Shown piece by piece: positions 43,111-51,656 of a DNA stretch of 64,000 nucleotides; the stretch's first letter is position 1; the number at the start of each line of letters is the position of its first letter. Both the position numbers and the translations under genes were made by a program. The stretch is taken from positions 1 to 64,000 of the forward strand of contig NZ_JONT01000001.1 in the NCBI RefSeq assembly GCF_000711975.1, written 5' to 3'. This DNA comes from Desulfofalx alkaliphila DSM 12257. GTDB lineage: Bacteria > Bacillota > Desulfotomaculia > Desulfotomaculales > Desulfohalotomaculaceae. The notes beneath the pieces were generated by a model. The model was not told where the DNA came from and did no database searches. It was given only the letters and a program-made list of their open reading frames with translations.

Positions 43111-43851
43111 TCATTTTACATTACCGTCAATGCTGATGACCACTTCCCTAAGCGGTATCTCTTTGCCGGAATTTTGCAGTGCCTGTTTAATCAGGGTTGA
43201 AATGCCGCCGCAGCAGGGTACTTCCATGCGGGCCACCACTATTGTTTTAATATCGTTGTTCACCAGTATTTGAGTCAGTTTTTCCACATAACCCTCAATG
43301 TTATCCAGCTTGGGGCAGGCAATGGCGATAGCTCGGTCTTTTAACAGTTTTTCCTGAAAATCCCCATAGGCTGCCATGACACAGTCTGCGCTTAGCAGCA
43401 GGTTGGCGTTTTTGAAGTAGGGTGCCGCCGGATTTACCAGGTGCAACTGGACAGGCCATTGACGCAAGCGGGACGGCTGACTGCCATGGGCAACAGGCCC
43501 CTTATCTTTCCTTTCAATTATCTTGCTCAGGGTAGATGGACATCCGCAGGCTAGGCTTTGGCTTTCAGCCTGTTTAGATGAACAGCCACAGGCAGAGACA
43601 GAGCTCTGGTTTTCGCTTTTAAGTTTAATGTTAGCCCTGTCGCTGTTAAAAGCTTCGGCGTCCTTTTCGACCAATTGAATGGCACCCACCGGGCATTGGG
43701 GTAAACACATTCCCAAACCGTCACAGTAAGACTCTGAAACCAACTTCGCCTTACCGTCAACCAACTGGATAGCGCCTTGCATGCAGGCGTTTGTGCAAAG
43801 ACCGCAACCGATACATTTATCTCTATCGATTTCAATTATTTTGCGTTTCAT
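43111..43851 (-). CDS. Iron-sulfur protein with two N-terminal 4Fe-4S sites
   Basis: The N-terminus has CIGCGLCTNACMQG and CDGLGMCLPQCPVG, a two-cluster ferredoxin fold; the second site has Leu-Gly where a Cys would be in the usual CxxCxxC, so its cluster may be three-iron or use other ligands. A cysteine-rich linker follows (ACGCSSKQ, ACGCPS). The C-terminal half (residues 130-246: LHLVNPAAPYFKNANLLLSADC, then AIACPKLDNIEGY and ARMEVPCCGG) is shared by a family of clostridial ferredoxins of unknown role. ATG follows AAGGAGG on the minus strand. Electron transfer or metal handling is likely. Confidence 0.8.
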   Translation of the reverse strand: MKRKIIEIDRDKCIGCGLCTNACMQGAIQLVDGKAKLVSESYCDGLGMCLPQCPVGAIQLVEKDAEAFNSDRANIKLKSENQSSVSACGCSSKQAESQSLACGCPSTLSKIIERKDKGPVAHGSQPSRLRQWPVQLHLVNPAAPYFKNANLLLSADCVMAAYGDFQEKLLKDRAIAIACPKLDNIEGYVEKLTQILVNNDIKTIVVARMEVPCCGGISTLIKQALQNSGKEIPLREVVISIDGNVK

Positions 43852-43998
43852 TATAATTACCTCCTTGGGCTATTTGTTTTTATGTGTTCATTATAGGGCA
43901 ATTTAAGGGGGTGAGCTGTAATCTAGATCACACCTGTTAAAATCATTTAGAATAAATTAGTTTTTTTATAATGAACCCTTTATAGCCCCAAGGTGAGG

Positions 43999-45363
43999 TT
44001 ATAAATACTGCAACAAAGCCGTTGCAATGGAAAAATAAATCATCAATCCTAAAATATCATTGATGGTGGTGATGAAGGGGCCCGAGGCCACCGCCGGGTC
44101 AATCTTTAAACGGTTAATGATTAGCGGTATTATGGCGCCGGCCAGCGTGGCCACAATTAAGGTGCAAAATAGCGAAACCCCGATAATAAAACCAATCACC
44201 AAGTTACCATGGGTAATTATCTGTGAAATAAGGGCGACAATTGCCCCGCATACCAGGCCCATAATTAAGCCCGTTAATGTTTCCCGCTTAATAAGGTGGA
44301 TTACTCCGTCCTTATCAAACTTACCCAGTGTCAAACCCCTTACCACCACAGCCAATGACTGAATTCCGGTATTCCCTGCCATACCGGCAATTAGCGGGAT
44401 AAAAAAGGCCAACATGGCCGCTTCCTCTAAGGTGGCTTCGAAACTGCCAATAATTCTGGCGGTAAACATACCGATGAACAAGAGCAAAACCAGCCAGGGC
44501 AAACGTTTTCTTGATGCTTCCAAGGCGCCGATTTCCAAATCCACAGCACCCTTTACGGCAGAAATCTCTCCAAAGTCCTCGGTGGCTTCATCTTCCAGCA
44601 CGTCAATGACGTCGTCCACTGTAACAATCCCCACCAGCCTGCCCTGGTCATCGGTAACGGGTACGGCCAGTAAGTCATAATTTTTAATGGTGTTGGCCAC
44701 TTCTTCCTGGTCGGTTAATACCGTTACAGACACCACCTGAGAACTCATTATATCTTCTACCTGTTGTTCAAGTTGGGCAATAATTAAATCCCGCAGTGAA
44801 AGTACGCCCACCAGCTTTTCATTTTTATCAATCACATACAAATAATAGATGGTTTCAGCGTTTGGCCCTTCCCGGCGCAGGCGCTGCATTACCGAATCTA
44901 CCTTTTCCGATACGGAGGTGACCACATATTCTGTGGTCATAATGGCACCGGCTGTTTCTTCGGGGTAAGCCAATAGTTCTTTTACTTCCTGGGCTTCTTC
45001 CTTATCCATTTTGCCCAGAAAATCTTTGACAGTGGAATCATCTAACTTACCTAAAAAATCTGCAGCCTCGTCAGAGGGCAAGATATTTAATATTTCCACC
45101 GCGTAAGCCCGATCCATTTCCAGGATGTATGCCTTTTGATTTTCAAACTCCAGCCCCTGGAAAACATCCCCCATTTCATCGGGTGTTAGATAGCTGTAAA
45201 CCAGCTGTCTTGTTTCCTCTTCCAGCAGTTCAAATATTTCTACCTGGTCAGTGGGGTGCAGTTCCAAAAAATATTCTCTGAACTTGCTGCGATTCTTATC
45301 TGTTAATAACTGAAGAATATAATCGGTATATTCTTGACGATTTTCGTGATTTAACTTCACCAT
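43999..45363 (-). CDS. mgtE: Magnesium transporter MgtE
   Basis: The protein of about 454 residues has an MgtE N domain (helical, LPSDEAADFLGKLDDS), two CBS domains (about 140-260: TTEYVVTSVSEKVD and VSVTVLTDQEEVA) and a C-terminal five-helix membrane domain with PLIAGMAGNTGIQSLAVVVRGL and ASGPFITTINDILGLMIYF. It is a Mg2+ channel gated by cytosolic Mg2+. ATG at 45363 is chosen because AAGAAGGGGG lies 8 bases before it; the longer frame begins 18 codons earlier without a site. An M-box riboswitch in its leader makes Mg2+-controlled expression very likely. Confidence 0.93.
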   Translation of the reverse strand: MVKLNHENRQEYTDYILQLLTDKNRSKFREYFLELHPTDQVEIFELLEEETRQLVYSYLTPDEMGDVFQGLEFENQKAYILEMDRAYAVEILNILPSDEAADFLGKLDDSTVKDFLGKMDKEEAQEVKELLAYPEETAGAIMTTEYVVTSVSEKVDSVMQRLRREGPNAETIYYLYVIDKNEKLVGVLSLRDLIIAQLEQQVEDIMSSQVVSVTVLTDQEEVANTIKNYDLLAVPVTDDQGRLVGIVTVDDVIDVLEDEATEDFGEISAVKGAVDLEIGALEASRKRLPWLVLLLFIGMFTARIIGSFEATLEEAAMLAFFIPLIAGMAGNTGIQSLAVVVRGLTLGKFDKDGVIHLIKRETLTGLIMGLVCGAIVALISQIITHGNLVIGFIIGVSLFCTLIVATLAGAIIPLIINRLKIDPAVASGPFITTINDILGLMIYFSIATALLQYL

Positions 45364-45529
45364 TTTTGATTCCCCCTTCTTGAGGGAACCCATTAAGAAT
45401 TCCTTGAGGTGATCCAAAACGGATTCCCAACTAGATGTATATGTATTATGTTACAAATGGCAGTGAACTTTCCCGTGTCAGGCACATCTTCCATTTTGAA
45501 TCACCTCCTGTAGAACATTATATTAAGTA

Positions 45530-45564
45530 ATAAATAAAAAAGCGCCTTCAACGACTGAAGGCGC
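45530..45564 (-). terminator. Terminator of the M-box riboswitch
   Basis: Read on the minus strand GCGCCTTCA, five bases, TGAAGGCGC, then a T-rich run. It lies between the M-box aptamer and mgtE and is the likely expression platform. Confidence 0.8.
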
Positions 45565-45756
45565 ACGAGTACGAATGATGACCGCAAAATGGGCATCCCT
45601 CAATCGTTGAGCTTTAGCACTGTGGGGCATAGGAAAATTCCAGCTGCGTTAAAAACTACCTTAATTCGATAGCTTCTGTTAACCCGTTGGCGTCTTTAGA
45701 CGTTTCTGGGCAGCAGCGTATCTCCAACACAGGAGCCTCACCTAACGAAGGTTATT
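45565..45756 (-). ncRNA. M-box (ykoK) magnesium riboswitch
   Basis: The minus strand has the M-box hallmark blocks in order: TTCGTTAGGTGAGGCTCCTG, GGAGATACGCTGCTGCCCAG, AACGTCTAAAGACGCCAA and GGGTTAACAGAAG. Mg2+ binding to this aptamer folds the RNA so that the downstream hairpin terminates transcription. The target is mgtE, 170 bases downstream. Boundaries are approximate. Confidence 0.93.
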
Positions 45757-45865
45757 GATTTTTAGGCCTTATTAGACGATACATGAAATCAAGGGCTGTG
45801 TCAAGGACAATATCGATAAAATTTGTTAAATGGATGTTAGCCGGGCGCAACTGTATATCTCACCA

Positions 45866-45894
45866 TTGTCACTTAATTTGCGAAATAGTATAAT
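45866..45894 (+). promoter_or_regulatory. Promoter of the Crp/Fnr-type regulator gene
   Basis: TTGTCA (45866-45871), 17 bases, TATAAT (45889-45894). It lies about 45 bases before the start codon. The GTGTTAATTATAAC motif at 45902-45915 sits just at or after the expected start point. Confidence 0.6.
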
Positions 45895-45901
45895 TATATT
45901 A

Positions 45902-45915
45902 GTGTTAATTATAAC
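45902..45915. promoter_or_regulatory. Candidate operator shared by crp-like and SLC13 genes (first site)
   Basis: GTGTTAATTATAAC contains TGTTA and TAACA half-sites. Its reverse complement matches 12 of 14 bases of ATTATAACTAACAC at 46820-46833, in front of the SLC13 gene. Position at the start point of the regulator gene suggests autoregulation. Confidence 0.4.
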
Positions 45916-45938
45916 AATTGTCTGGGGAGGGAGGCTGC

Positions 45939-46589
45939 ATGTTGTCTGTTGAGTTATCAGAGGAAGAAAGGGACTACTTGGCATCAAAGGGCACAAATGT
46001 AAAATTCCCCAAAGGGCAAATAATATTTACATCGGGTCAGCGAACCAATGAGGTTTACTTTATCCAGAGGGGATGGGTGAAAATTTACCGCACCGTAAGT
46101 GACGGTCGCCAGGTATCTGTTGGTTTGCGTTTTGCCGGAGATGTCATTGGATTAGCCGAACTTTTTAGCGGCCATGAGCGGAAATGCAGTGCAGAAGCCA
46201 TGGATGACGTTTCGCTGGTGATAATTTGGGGTGATGAATTTAAAAAAATGCTGGCCGAAAACTATGATTTTAACGTCAAAATCATGCAGCTTTTGGGTAA
46301 TAGGCTGCGGGAGGCGCAAAACACCGTCCATGACTTTATTAGCAACCAGGTGCAGGGTCGGTTGGCGCTGATAATTAAAGAGATGGCTTTGCGTTCCGGT
46401 ATCCCCAGTGAAGATATTGTACACGTGCGCCTAAAGGTTACCCAGAATGAGCTGGCCTGTATGATAGGGGCTGCCAGACAAACAGTGTCAACACTGCTTA
46501 ATCTATTTAAAGAAGATGGCTGTATTAAGTACAAAGGAAGAGATATTGTGGCTGTCAATATTAAAAAACTGGATAGTTGGATAGAGTGA
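45939..46589 (+). CDS. Crp/Fnr-family transcriptional regulator
   Basis: The protein of about 216 residues has a cyclic-nucleotide-type beta barrel (PKGQIIFTSGQRTNEVYFIQRGWVKIYRTVSDGRQVSVGLRFAGDVIGLAELF), a dimer helix and a C-terminal winged helix (VRLKVTQNELACMIGAARQTVSTLLNLFKEDGCI). The barrel lacks the cAMP-binding RxS motif and the FNR N-terminal cysteines, so the effector is unknown. ATG at 45939 follows GGGGAGGGAGG. It precedes the SLC13/AprAB-like genes in the same direction and is probably their regulator, which is supported by a shared sequence motif. Confidence 0.87.
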   Translation: MLSVELSEEERDYLASKGTNVKFPKGQIIFTSGQRTNEVYFIQRGWVKIYRTVSDGRQVSVGLRFAGDVIGLAELFSGHERKCSAEAMDDVSLVIIWGDEFKKMLAENYDFNVKIMQLLGNRLREAQNTVHDFISNQVQGRLALIIKEMALRSGIPSEDIVHVRLKVTQNELACMIGAARQTVSTLLNLFKEDGCIKYKGRDIVAVNIKKLDSWIE

Positions 46590-46590
46590 G

Positions 46591-46618
46591 AACCGGGTTT
46601 AGCCCGGTTAGTTTTTTT
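46591..46618 (+). terminator. Terminator after the regulator gene
   Basis: AACCGGG-5 nt-CCCGGTT followed by AG and a T-run. Confidence 0.85.
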
Positions 46619-46922
46619 ATAGCTGTTCCTCTGTTTCAAGGCTTTTGGGGAGGCTTGCGCTCCGGGGCTTATTCTCATATTGCATGATAAATCACAAGCG
46701 CAGCCGGCTCCCATTGCCCTTACCGCCCCCTAAGTGTCGGCCTCAAGACATAAAACCCTCGCAAAGTTGACAAAGCAGTGTCTTAACCGCGGTTTTTTAA
46801 GAATTTAGGGATTGATAAAATTATAACTAACACAAGGGCGAATGTTTTATAAGGAGGGGGTATTGGCTAAAGAGTAAATACAGAGTGCTTTAACCCACTA
46901 TAATTTGGGAGGAATGGGAATT
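46619..46922 (+). promoter_or_regulatory. Leader region of the SLC13/AprAB-like operon
   Basis: No full gene was found. TTGACA at 46766-46771 and the AACCGCGGTT palindrome near 46786 lie upstream. The candidate regulator site is at 46820-46833. AAGGAGGGGGTA around 46852 is followed by TTG-GCT-AAA-GAG-TAA, a four-codon frame that could be a tiny leader peptide or chance. GGGAGGA at about 46908 is the ribosome site of the transporter gene. Confidence 0.35.
46820..46833. promoter_or_regulatory. Candidate operator, second site (SLC13 gene)
   Basis: ATTATAACTAACAC, the inverse-oriented partner of the site at 45902-45915. It lies about 90 bases before the transporter start codon. Confidence 0.4.
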
Positions 46923-48413
46923 ATGGCCGAAATGAAAACATCAGACAAAACAAGTATTTTTGCTGCCAACTTGAAAGAATCAGGGGCGAATAAGTACGCA
47001 TTTCCTGGCTTTCTTGCTTCATGGGCGGTGTTCTTTGCCATTTTAACACTGGTGCCTACTTCTGAAACTCTCACCGCCGAGGGCAGGGCGGCAATGGCGG
47101 TGATGGCTTGGGCCACCACAGTATGGCTTACAGCGGCATTGCCCCTGGGTATTTCCGGTTTAGGTATTCCCCTTTTGTTGATGCTCACTGGGGCAATGCC
47201 AGCCATACCGGATGCTTTTCGTGGTTTTACCCAAAATGTTACTTTCCTTATATTGGGATGTTTTATCTTTGCAGCTATCATGCAGACCACCGGCCTAGAC
47301 CGGCGTATCGCATTAGGAATTGTATCTAAGGTTAAGCCCAAAGTGGGCAGTGTAATGCGCGGGTTAATTGGAGCTCACCTTGTAACCGCGGTGCTAGTTC
47401 CAGCCACCAACGCCCGTGGGGCAGTGTTTTTACCTATTGTTACAGGTTTGAACAAACTCTTTAGTAAGGATGATGCTGACGGTGCCAGGGCCAGAAAGGC
47501 GCTCACCATGGTCGGTGTTGGTTTTGCATCCCTGGCTTCAGGTATCATTTTAATGCACAGCCACATGTCAAACGTAATTGTGGCCCAAACCATTAACCAA
47601 GCCCTGGATGAAACTGTTATCAGTTGGGGAACCTGGGCCTGGATGAACTGGCCCATGTTAGGGATACTGGTCATTATGTACTTCTGGGTAAACTGGGCCT
47701 TAAAGACTCATAATATCGAAGTGCCCGGTGGCATCGGCGAGGTTAAACGCCAAAGAGATGCAATGGGTAAAATGACTTTTACCGAGTATGTTGTATTAAT
47801 TGGTTTTACTGTGGCTATCTTACTGTGGGCCACTGAGCAAATTCACGGAATCAGCATGGCTGCGGTAACGCTGGCTGTGTTACTGATAATATTTATTCCC
47901 GGTTTAACCAACCTTACCTGGAAGAAGGTACAGGGCAACACCATTTGGGGGACCTGGTTACTCTTATGTGGTTCGCTCTCGCTGGTAAATGCCTTTGGAC
48001 AAACCGGTGTTAACAACTGGTTAGCCTCTTACCTAGTGGGTATTGCCCCTGCCTGGGGTTGGGTTGGAGTAACACTGTTTGTCTGTATTGTAGTACAAAT
48101 TCTGCGTCTCGGTATTGTCAGTAACGTAGCTGCTGTTACACTGATGGCTCCCATTGTGGTGGCATTGGCTCCGATGTTAGACTTGAACACTGTAGCCTTT
48201 ACCATGGTGGTACTAAACGTAGACAGCTACGCCTTTATTCTACCCATATCGGTTACCGCTTGTCTTATTGCATATGGAACAGAAGAATTCACCTTTATGG
48301 AGTTTGTAAAAGTGGGGGCTCCCCTTACTTTAATGGTTATCCTGTACATGGTGATTGTTATGGTACCCTGGTACGCATTCTGTGGATTCCCCATTTGGGT
48401 ACCGATGAACTAA
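46923..48413 (+). CDS. SLC13/DASS-family sodium:anion transporter
   Basis: The protein of 496 residues has about 12 membrane segments with the DASS pattern: AMAVMAWATTVWLTAALPLGISGLGIPLLLML near the N-terminus, VTAVLVPATNARGAVFLPIVTGL (a SNT-like hairpin region) and the later repeat RLGIVSNVAAVTLMAPIVVALAPMLDL. Family substrates are sulfate, dicarboxylates or similar anions. ATG at 46923 follows GGGAGGAA by 9 bases. It is followed after 23 bases by the AprA-like gene, so the imported anion may be sulfate or a substrate of that enzyme. That link is inference from the operon. Confidence 0.85.
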   Translation: MAEMKTSDKTSIFAANLKESGANKYAFPGFLASWAVFFAILTLVPTSETLTAEGRAAMAVMAWATTVWLTAALPLGISGLGIPLLLMLTGAMPAIPDAFRGFTQNVTFLILGCFIFAAIMQTTGLDRRIALGIVSKVKPKVGSVMRGLIGAHLVTAVLVPATNARGAVFLPIVTGLNKLFSKDDADGARARKALTMVGVGFASLASGIILMHSHMSNVIVAQTINQALDETVISWGTWAWMNWPMLGILVIMYFWVNWALKTHNIEVPGGIGEVKRQRDAMGKMTFTEYVVLIGFTVAILLWATEQIHGISMAAVTLAVLLIIFIPGLTNLTWKKVQGNTIWGTWLLLCGSLSLVNAFGQTGVNNWLASYLVGIAPAWGWVGVTLFVCIVVQILRLGIVSNVAAVTLMAPIVVALAPMLDLNTVAFTMVVLNVDSYAFILPISVTACLIAYGTEEFTFMEFVKVGAPLTLMVILYMVIVMVPWYAFCGFPIWVPMN

Positions 48414-48436
48414 GAGCTAGAAGGAGGTTACATTTA

Positions 48437-50197
48437 ATGCCTAGAGCCAAATTGCCAAACAGTGTAGACAAAATTGAAGAGGTCCGTATAGAAACCGACC
48501 TGCTAATTATCGGTGCCGGCAACGCCGGATGTTTTGCGGCAATTGAAGCAAAACGAGTAAACCCTGACTTGAAAGTAACGTTAATGGAAAAGGCCCATAT
48601 TGACCGCAGTGGTTGCCTGGCCGGTGGGATGGACGCCATAAACACCTATATTAAAAAGGGACGTACCATTGAAGACTTTGTGCGCTGGAGCCGTTCCCAG
48701 GCCGGCGGACTGCTGCGTGAGGATCTCACCATTACAATGGCCGAAGAATTAAACAGGCCCATTGAAGAATGGGAAGAGTGGGGTATGCCCATTAAGTACG
48801 AAGAAGACGGTGAAGAGTATAAAACCCGCGGCAAGTGGGATATCACCATCAGCGGCTCAGAGATGAAAGTTATTTTAGCCGAAAAAACCAGAGAATACGG
48901 CTGTGAAATCTTAAACCGGGTGGTGGCCACCAATTATATCAAAGCCGGTGAAAAAGTAGTCGGTGCCATTGGTTTCGGAGTAAGGGACGGTAAGGTTTAC
49001 GTTATCAAAGCCAAAGCCACCATCATTGCCACCGGCGGTGCAGCGGGCTTGTATAAACCCTACCAAAACGACGGCAACGACAGCCACCACCAACTGTGGT
49101 ACTGCCCCTTTAATGTGGGTACCGGTTATGCCATGGGTATTAGGGCCGGCGCCGAGATGACTACCTTTGAAATGCGCTGGTGTGCCACACGCACTAAAGA
49201 CTTTAACGGCCCCATTGATACCATTTCGGTGGGTTACAAAACCCCGATGATAAACTGCAAGGGGGAAGAAATTTTAAAAACCCACTATGCTCATCTAGGT
49301 GGGGACGCAGCGCCACGTTTCATCAGGGCAAACGCACCGATGGATGAATGGCGAGAAGGCCGTGGGCCTTGCTTTGTGGACACCCGCCATATGACTGATG
49401 AACAAATATACGATATGAAGTATGACTACTTGAATGAGCGCCCCAGCTACGTGCTCTTTTTGGCCAGTAGGGCCCAAGATCTTAAGAAAGATCCCATTGA
49501 AATATACGGCTCTGACCCCTACATCGTGGGCGGCCACACTGCCAGCGGCTATTGGGTAGACGTAAAAAGAAGCACCACACTGCCGGGCTTATACGCCTGC
49601 GGTGATGTGGCCGGTGGTACCCCCAACAAATTTGTGGGTGGTTGTGCCGCCGAAGGTTTACTGGCAGCCCGGGCTGCGGCAGAATACGCTGCCGGTGTAG
49701 ATAAAGTAGAAGTGGATGAAGAACAAATTGCTAAGGAAAAGGAAAGGATTTTTGCCCCCGGTTTCCGCCAGCAAGAAGTGGGTGACGGTGTAAAGCCCCG
49801 GGAGATGGAAGAACGCCTGCAGCGGTTGATGGATGAGTATGCCGGCGGTGTACACCAGTTTTTCCGCATGAATAGAGAAGGTTTAGAGTATGCCCTGCGC
49901 CACTTGAACTTGATGAAAGAACAAGTTAAATATTTGGTGGCCGAGGACTTGCACGAATTAATGGCAGCCCATGAGGTAATTGACCGTTTGGTGGTGGCCG
50001 AAACCCTGGTGCATCACCTGCTGTACCGCGAAGAAACCCGCTGGCCGGGCTGGCAGACAAGGGCAGACTTCCCCGAGAAGAACGATGAGAAGTTTGATTG
50101 CTTTGTAAACTCCCGGTACAATCCGGAAACCGGTGAGATTGAAATGTTTACGCGCCCCTACGAGCAGATAATACCCGGCGACAGATTAAAGCCTTAA
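48437..50197 (+). CDS. AprA-like flavoprotein (APS reductase alpha/fumarate reductase superfamily)
   Basis: The 586-residue protein starts TDLLIIGAGNAGCFAAIEAKRVNP (FAD site) and has the AprA-type order RSGCLAGGMDAINTYI, WGMPIKYEEDG, a domain with WYCPFNVGTGYAMG, RTKDFNGP, NCKGEE, EGRGPCFVDTRHM, VGGHTASGYW and YACGDVAGGTPNKFVGG. By eye it aligns with AprA better than with fumarate reductases. Residues matching active-site positions of the Archaeoglobus enzyme (from memory N74, W234, R265, H398) are N69, W221, R252 and H367. ATG at 48437 follows AAGGAGG. APS reductase turns adenylylsulfate into sulfite and AMP. No ATP sulfurylase is nearby, so the substrate is uncertain. Confidence 0.82.
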   Translation: MPRAKLPNSVDKIEEVRIETDLLIIGAGNAGCFAAIEAKRVNPDLKVTLMEKAHIDRSGCLAGGMDAINTYIKKGRTIEDFVRWSRSQAGGLLREDLTITMAEELNRPIEEWEEWGMPIKYEEDGEEYKTRGKWDITISGSEMKVILAEKTREYGCEILNRVVATNYIKAGEKVVGAIGFGVRDGKVYVIKAKATIIATGGAAGLYKPYQNDGNDSHHQLWYCPFNVGTGYAMGIRAGAEMTTFEMRWCATRTKDFNGPIDTISVGYKTPMINCKGEEILKTHYAHLGGDAAPRFIRANAPMDEWREGRGPCFVDTRHMTDEQIYDMKYDYLNERPSYVLFLASRAQDLKKDPIEIYGSDPYIVGGHTASGYWVDVKRSTTLPGLYACGDVAGGTPNKFVGGCAAEGLLAARAAAEYAAGVDKVEVDEEQIAKEKERIFAPGFRQQEVGDGVKPREMEERLQRLMDEYAGGVHQFFRMNREGLEYALRHLNLMKEQVKYLVAEDLHELMAAHEVIDRLVVAETLVHHLLYREETRWPGWQTRADFPEKNDEKFDCFVNSRYNPETGEIEMFTRPYEQIIPGDRLKP

Positions 50198-50216
50198 GGA
50201 AGAGGAGGTTGATATT

Positions 50217-50525
50217 ATGCCACCGGTAATTAATAAAGAGAAATGTACTGGTTGTGGAAAGTGTGAAGAGATTTGTCCTGGCGACTTGATGGAAGTGGAT
50301 GAATCCACCAAGGTAGCCTTCTGCCGGGACACCAGAGACTGCTGGGACTGCATGGCCTGCACAAAGGAGTGCTCCTCAGGAGCCATTGAAACCCGCATTC
50401 CCTATCAGTTGGGTTACTACCCGGCTAAACTGATACCTAAAAAGCGGGCAAAGGAAATTGAATGGACCTGCATAGACATCTATGGTAAGGAAGAAAAGTT
50501 TATTGTAAAGACCCATAACAAGTAA
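50217..50525 (+). CDS. AprB-like two-cluster ferredoxin subunit
   Basis: The 102-residue protein has CTGCGKCEEICPGDLMEV and CWDCMACTKECSSGAIETR, both typical of the APS reductase beta subunit, followed by IEWTCIDIYGKEEKFIVKT, which aligns with the AprB stretch after the clusters. It lacks the long C-terminal tail that wraps around AprA in dissimilatory enzymes. Clostridial assimilatory-type AprB proteins are of similar length (from memory). ATG follows GGAAGAGGAGG. It is the last gene of the operon and probably delivers electrons to the AprA-like protein. Confidence 0.85.
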   Translation: MPPVINKEKCTGCGKCEEICPGDLMEVDESTKVAFCRDTRDCWDCMACTKECSSGAIETRIPYQLGYYPAKLIPKKRAKEIEWTCIDIYGKEEKFIVKTHNK

Positions 50526-50541
50526 ATTTTTACCCCCCGCG

Positions 50542-50577
50542 ATAAACCGTTACCCGGCAATTAGGGTAACGGTTTAT
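50542..50577. terminator. Bidirectional terminator between aprB-like gene and thiD
   Basis: ATAAACCGTTACCC and GGGTAACGGTTTAT form a perfect stem between convergent genes. Confidence 0.85.
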
Positions 50578-50581
50578 TACC

Positions 50582-51379
50582 TTACTGATATATTTTATAA
50601 AAATGATGGGTGGGGCCGATGCCCTTGCCCAGCGGGAAGGCGTGCTCTATGGCGCCGGTGATGTATTCCTTGGCTTGGGCCACCGCATCCTTGACGGCCA
50701 AGCCCTTGGCCAGGTTGGCGGCAATTGCGGAGGAATATGTGCAACCGGTGCCGTGGGTGTTATTGTTGGTTAGCCGCTTTGCGGTAAAGGGGGTAAATTT
50801 ATGTCCGTCATAAAGCAAATCGATGGCGTCGCCGGGTAAATGCCCGCCTTTAACCAGCACATGTTTTGCACCCATTGCTCTTATGGTTTGGGCGGCCTTT
50901 TTCATTTCCTCTACAGTACCCACCTCAAAGTCCACAATGGCAGCAGCTTCAGGCAGGTTGGGGGTAACCACATCGGATAAAGGCAGTAAGTGGTCAATTA
51001 GTGCCTGGCGGGCTTGGGGCTGCAATAAATGGTCTCCGCTTTTAGCCACCATAACCGGGTCCAGCACCACCGGTATATGGGGGTAAGCTGTTAGCACCTT
51101 GGCCACGGATTTAATGATTTCGGCATTGGAGAGCATGCCAATTTTTATTGCGTCTATTTTAATGTCTTCAAGCACTGCCTCCATTTGCAGCACAACAAAT
51201 TCAGGTTGCAACTCCGCAATTCCTCTTACTCCTTGGGTGTTTTGGGCGGTTACTGCAGTGATTACAGAGGCGCCGTATACTCCGTTGGCGGCAAAGGCTT
51301 TTAAGTCTGCCTGAATTCCTGCACCTCCGCCGGAGTCTGAACCGGCTATGGTGAGGGCGGTGTAAATGGTGTTTTTCAT
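50582..51379 (-). CDS. thiD: Hydroxymethylpyrimidine/phosphomethylpyrimidine kinase
   Basis: The 265-residue ribokinase-fold protein has the ThiD motifs ALTIAGSDSGGGAGIQADLKAF, VVLDPVMVAKSGDHLL, VTPNLPEAAAIVD and NTHGTGCTYSSAIAANLAKG. It phosphorylates HMP and HMP-P to HMP-PP for thiamin synthesis. A TPP riboswitch and terminator precede it on the same strand, so expression falls when TPP is high. It is divergent from the thiSGHFE genes. Confidence 0.95.
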   Translation of the reverse strand: MKNTIYTALTIAGSDSGGGAGIQADLKAFAANGVYGASVITAVTAQNTQGVRGIAELQPEFVVLQMEAVLEDIKIDAIKIGMLSNAEIIKSVAKVLTAYPHIPVVLDPVMVAKSGDHLLQPQARQALIDHLLPLSDVVTPNLPEAAAIVDFEVGTVEEMKKAAQTIRAMGAKHVLVKGGHLPGDAIDLLYDGHKFTPFTAKRLTNNNTHGTGCTYSSAIAANLAKGLAVKDAVAQAKEYITGAIEHAFPLGKGIGPTHHFYKIYQ

Positions 51380-51403
51380 TTTTCACAGTCTCCTTATCAA
51401 TTA

Positions 51404-51445
51404 ATAAAGGCCCTTATTTAACAAGACAAGCTAAACAAGGGCCGA
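51404..51445 (-). terminator. Expression-platform terminator for thiD
   Basis: On the minus strand GGCCCTTGTTTA and TAAATAAGGGCC flank a loop of 11 bases, then TTTATT. It lies between the aptamer and thiD. Confidence 0.65.
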
Positions 51446-51460
51446 AATAAATCGTTCTGG

Positions 51461-51545
51461 TTTAGCTTCCCTACGCAGGTGTTAACCTGATCAGGTTCAA
51501 AGGGTCAGGAAAAATCCTTCTCAGCTTATAAAGCTCCCCTAGCCA
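51461..51545 (-). ncRNA. TPP riboswitch (thiD)
   Basis: The minus strand reads CTAGGGGAGC, GCTGAGAAGG, GACCCTTTGAACCTGATC and GCGTAGGGAAGC, the conserved THI-box blocks in order. It controls thiD. Confidence 0.95.
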
Positions 51546-51656
51546 TTGGTTTATTTAATTATACTTATATTTATTCGTTAATGTATTGTTAATTCCTGCT
51601 GTTACTTTACATTTTACCGCCAGAGGGTTTATACTTTAATAAATAGCATAAAAAAC

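Noticed and set aside
48260-48436. Longer N-terminus for the AprA-like protein
   Set aside because: It would overlap the transporter gene by 150 bases; ATG at 48437 has AAGGAGG directly upstream.
48437-50525. Canonical dissimilatory aprBA operon
   Set aside because: Gene order is A before B, AprB is short without its tail, and sat and qmo genes are not adjacent. Only an AprAB-like label is supported.
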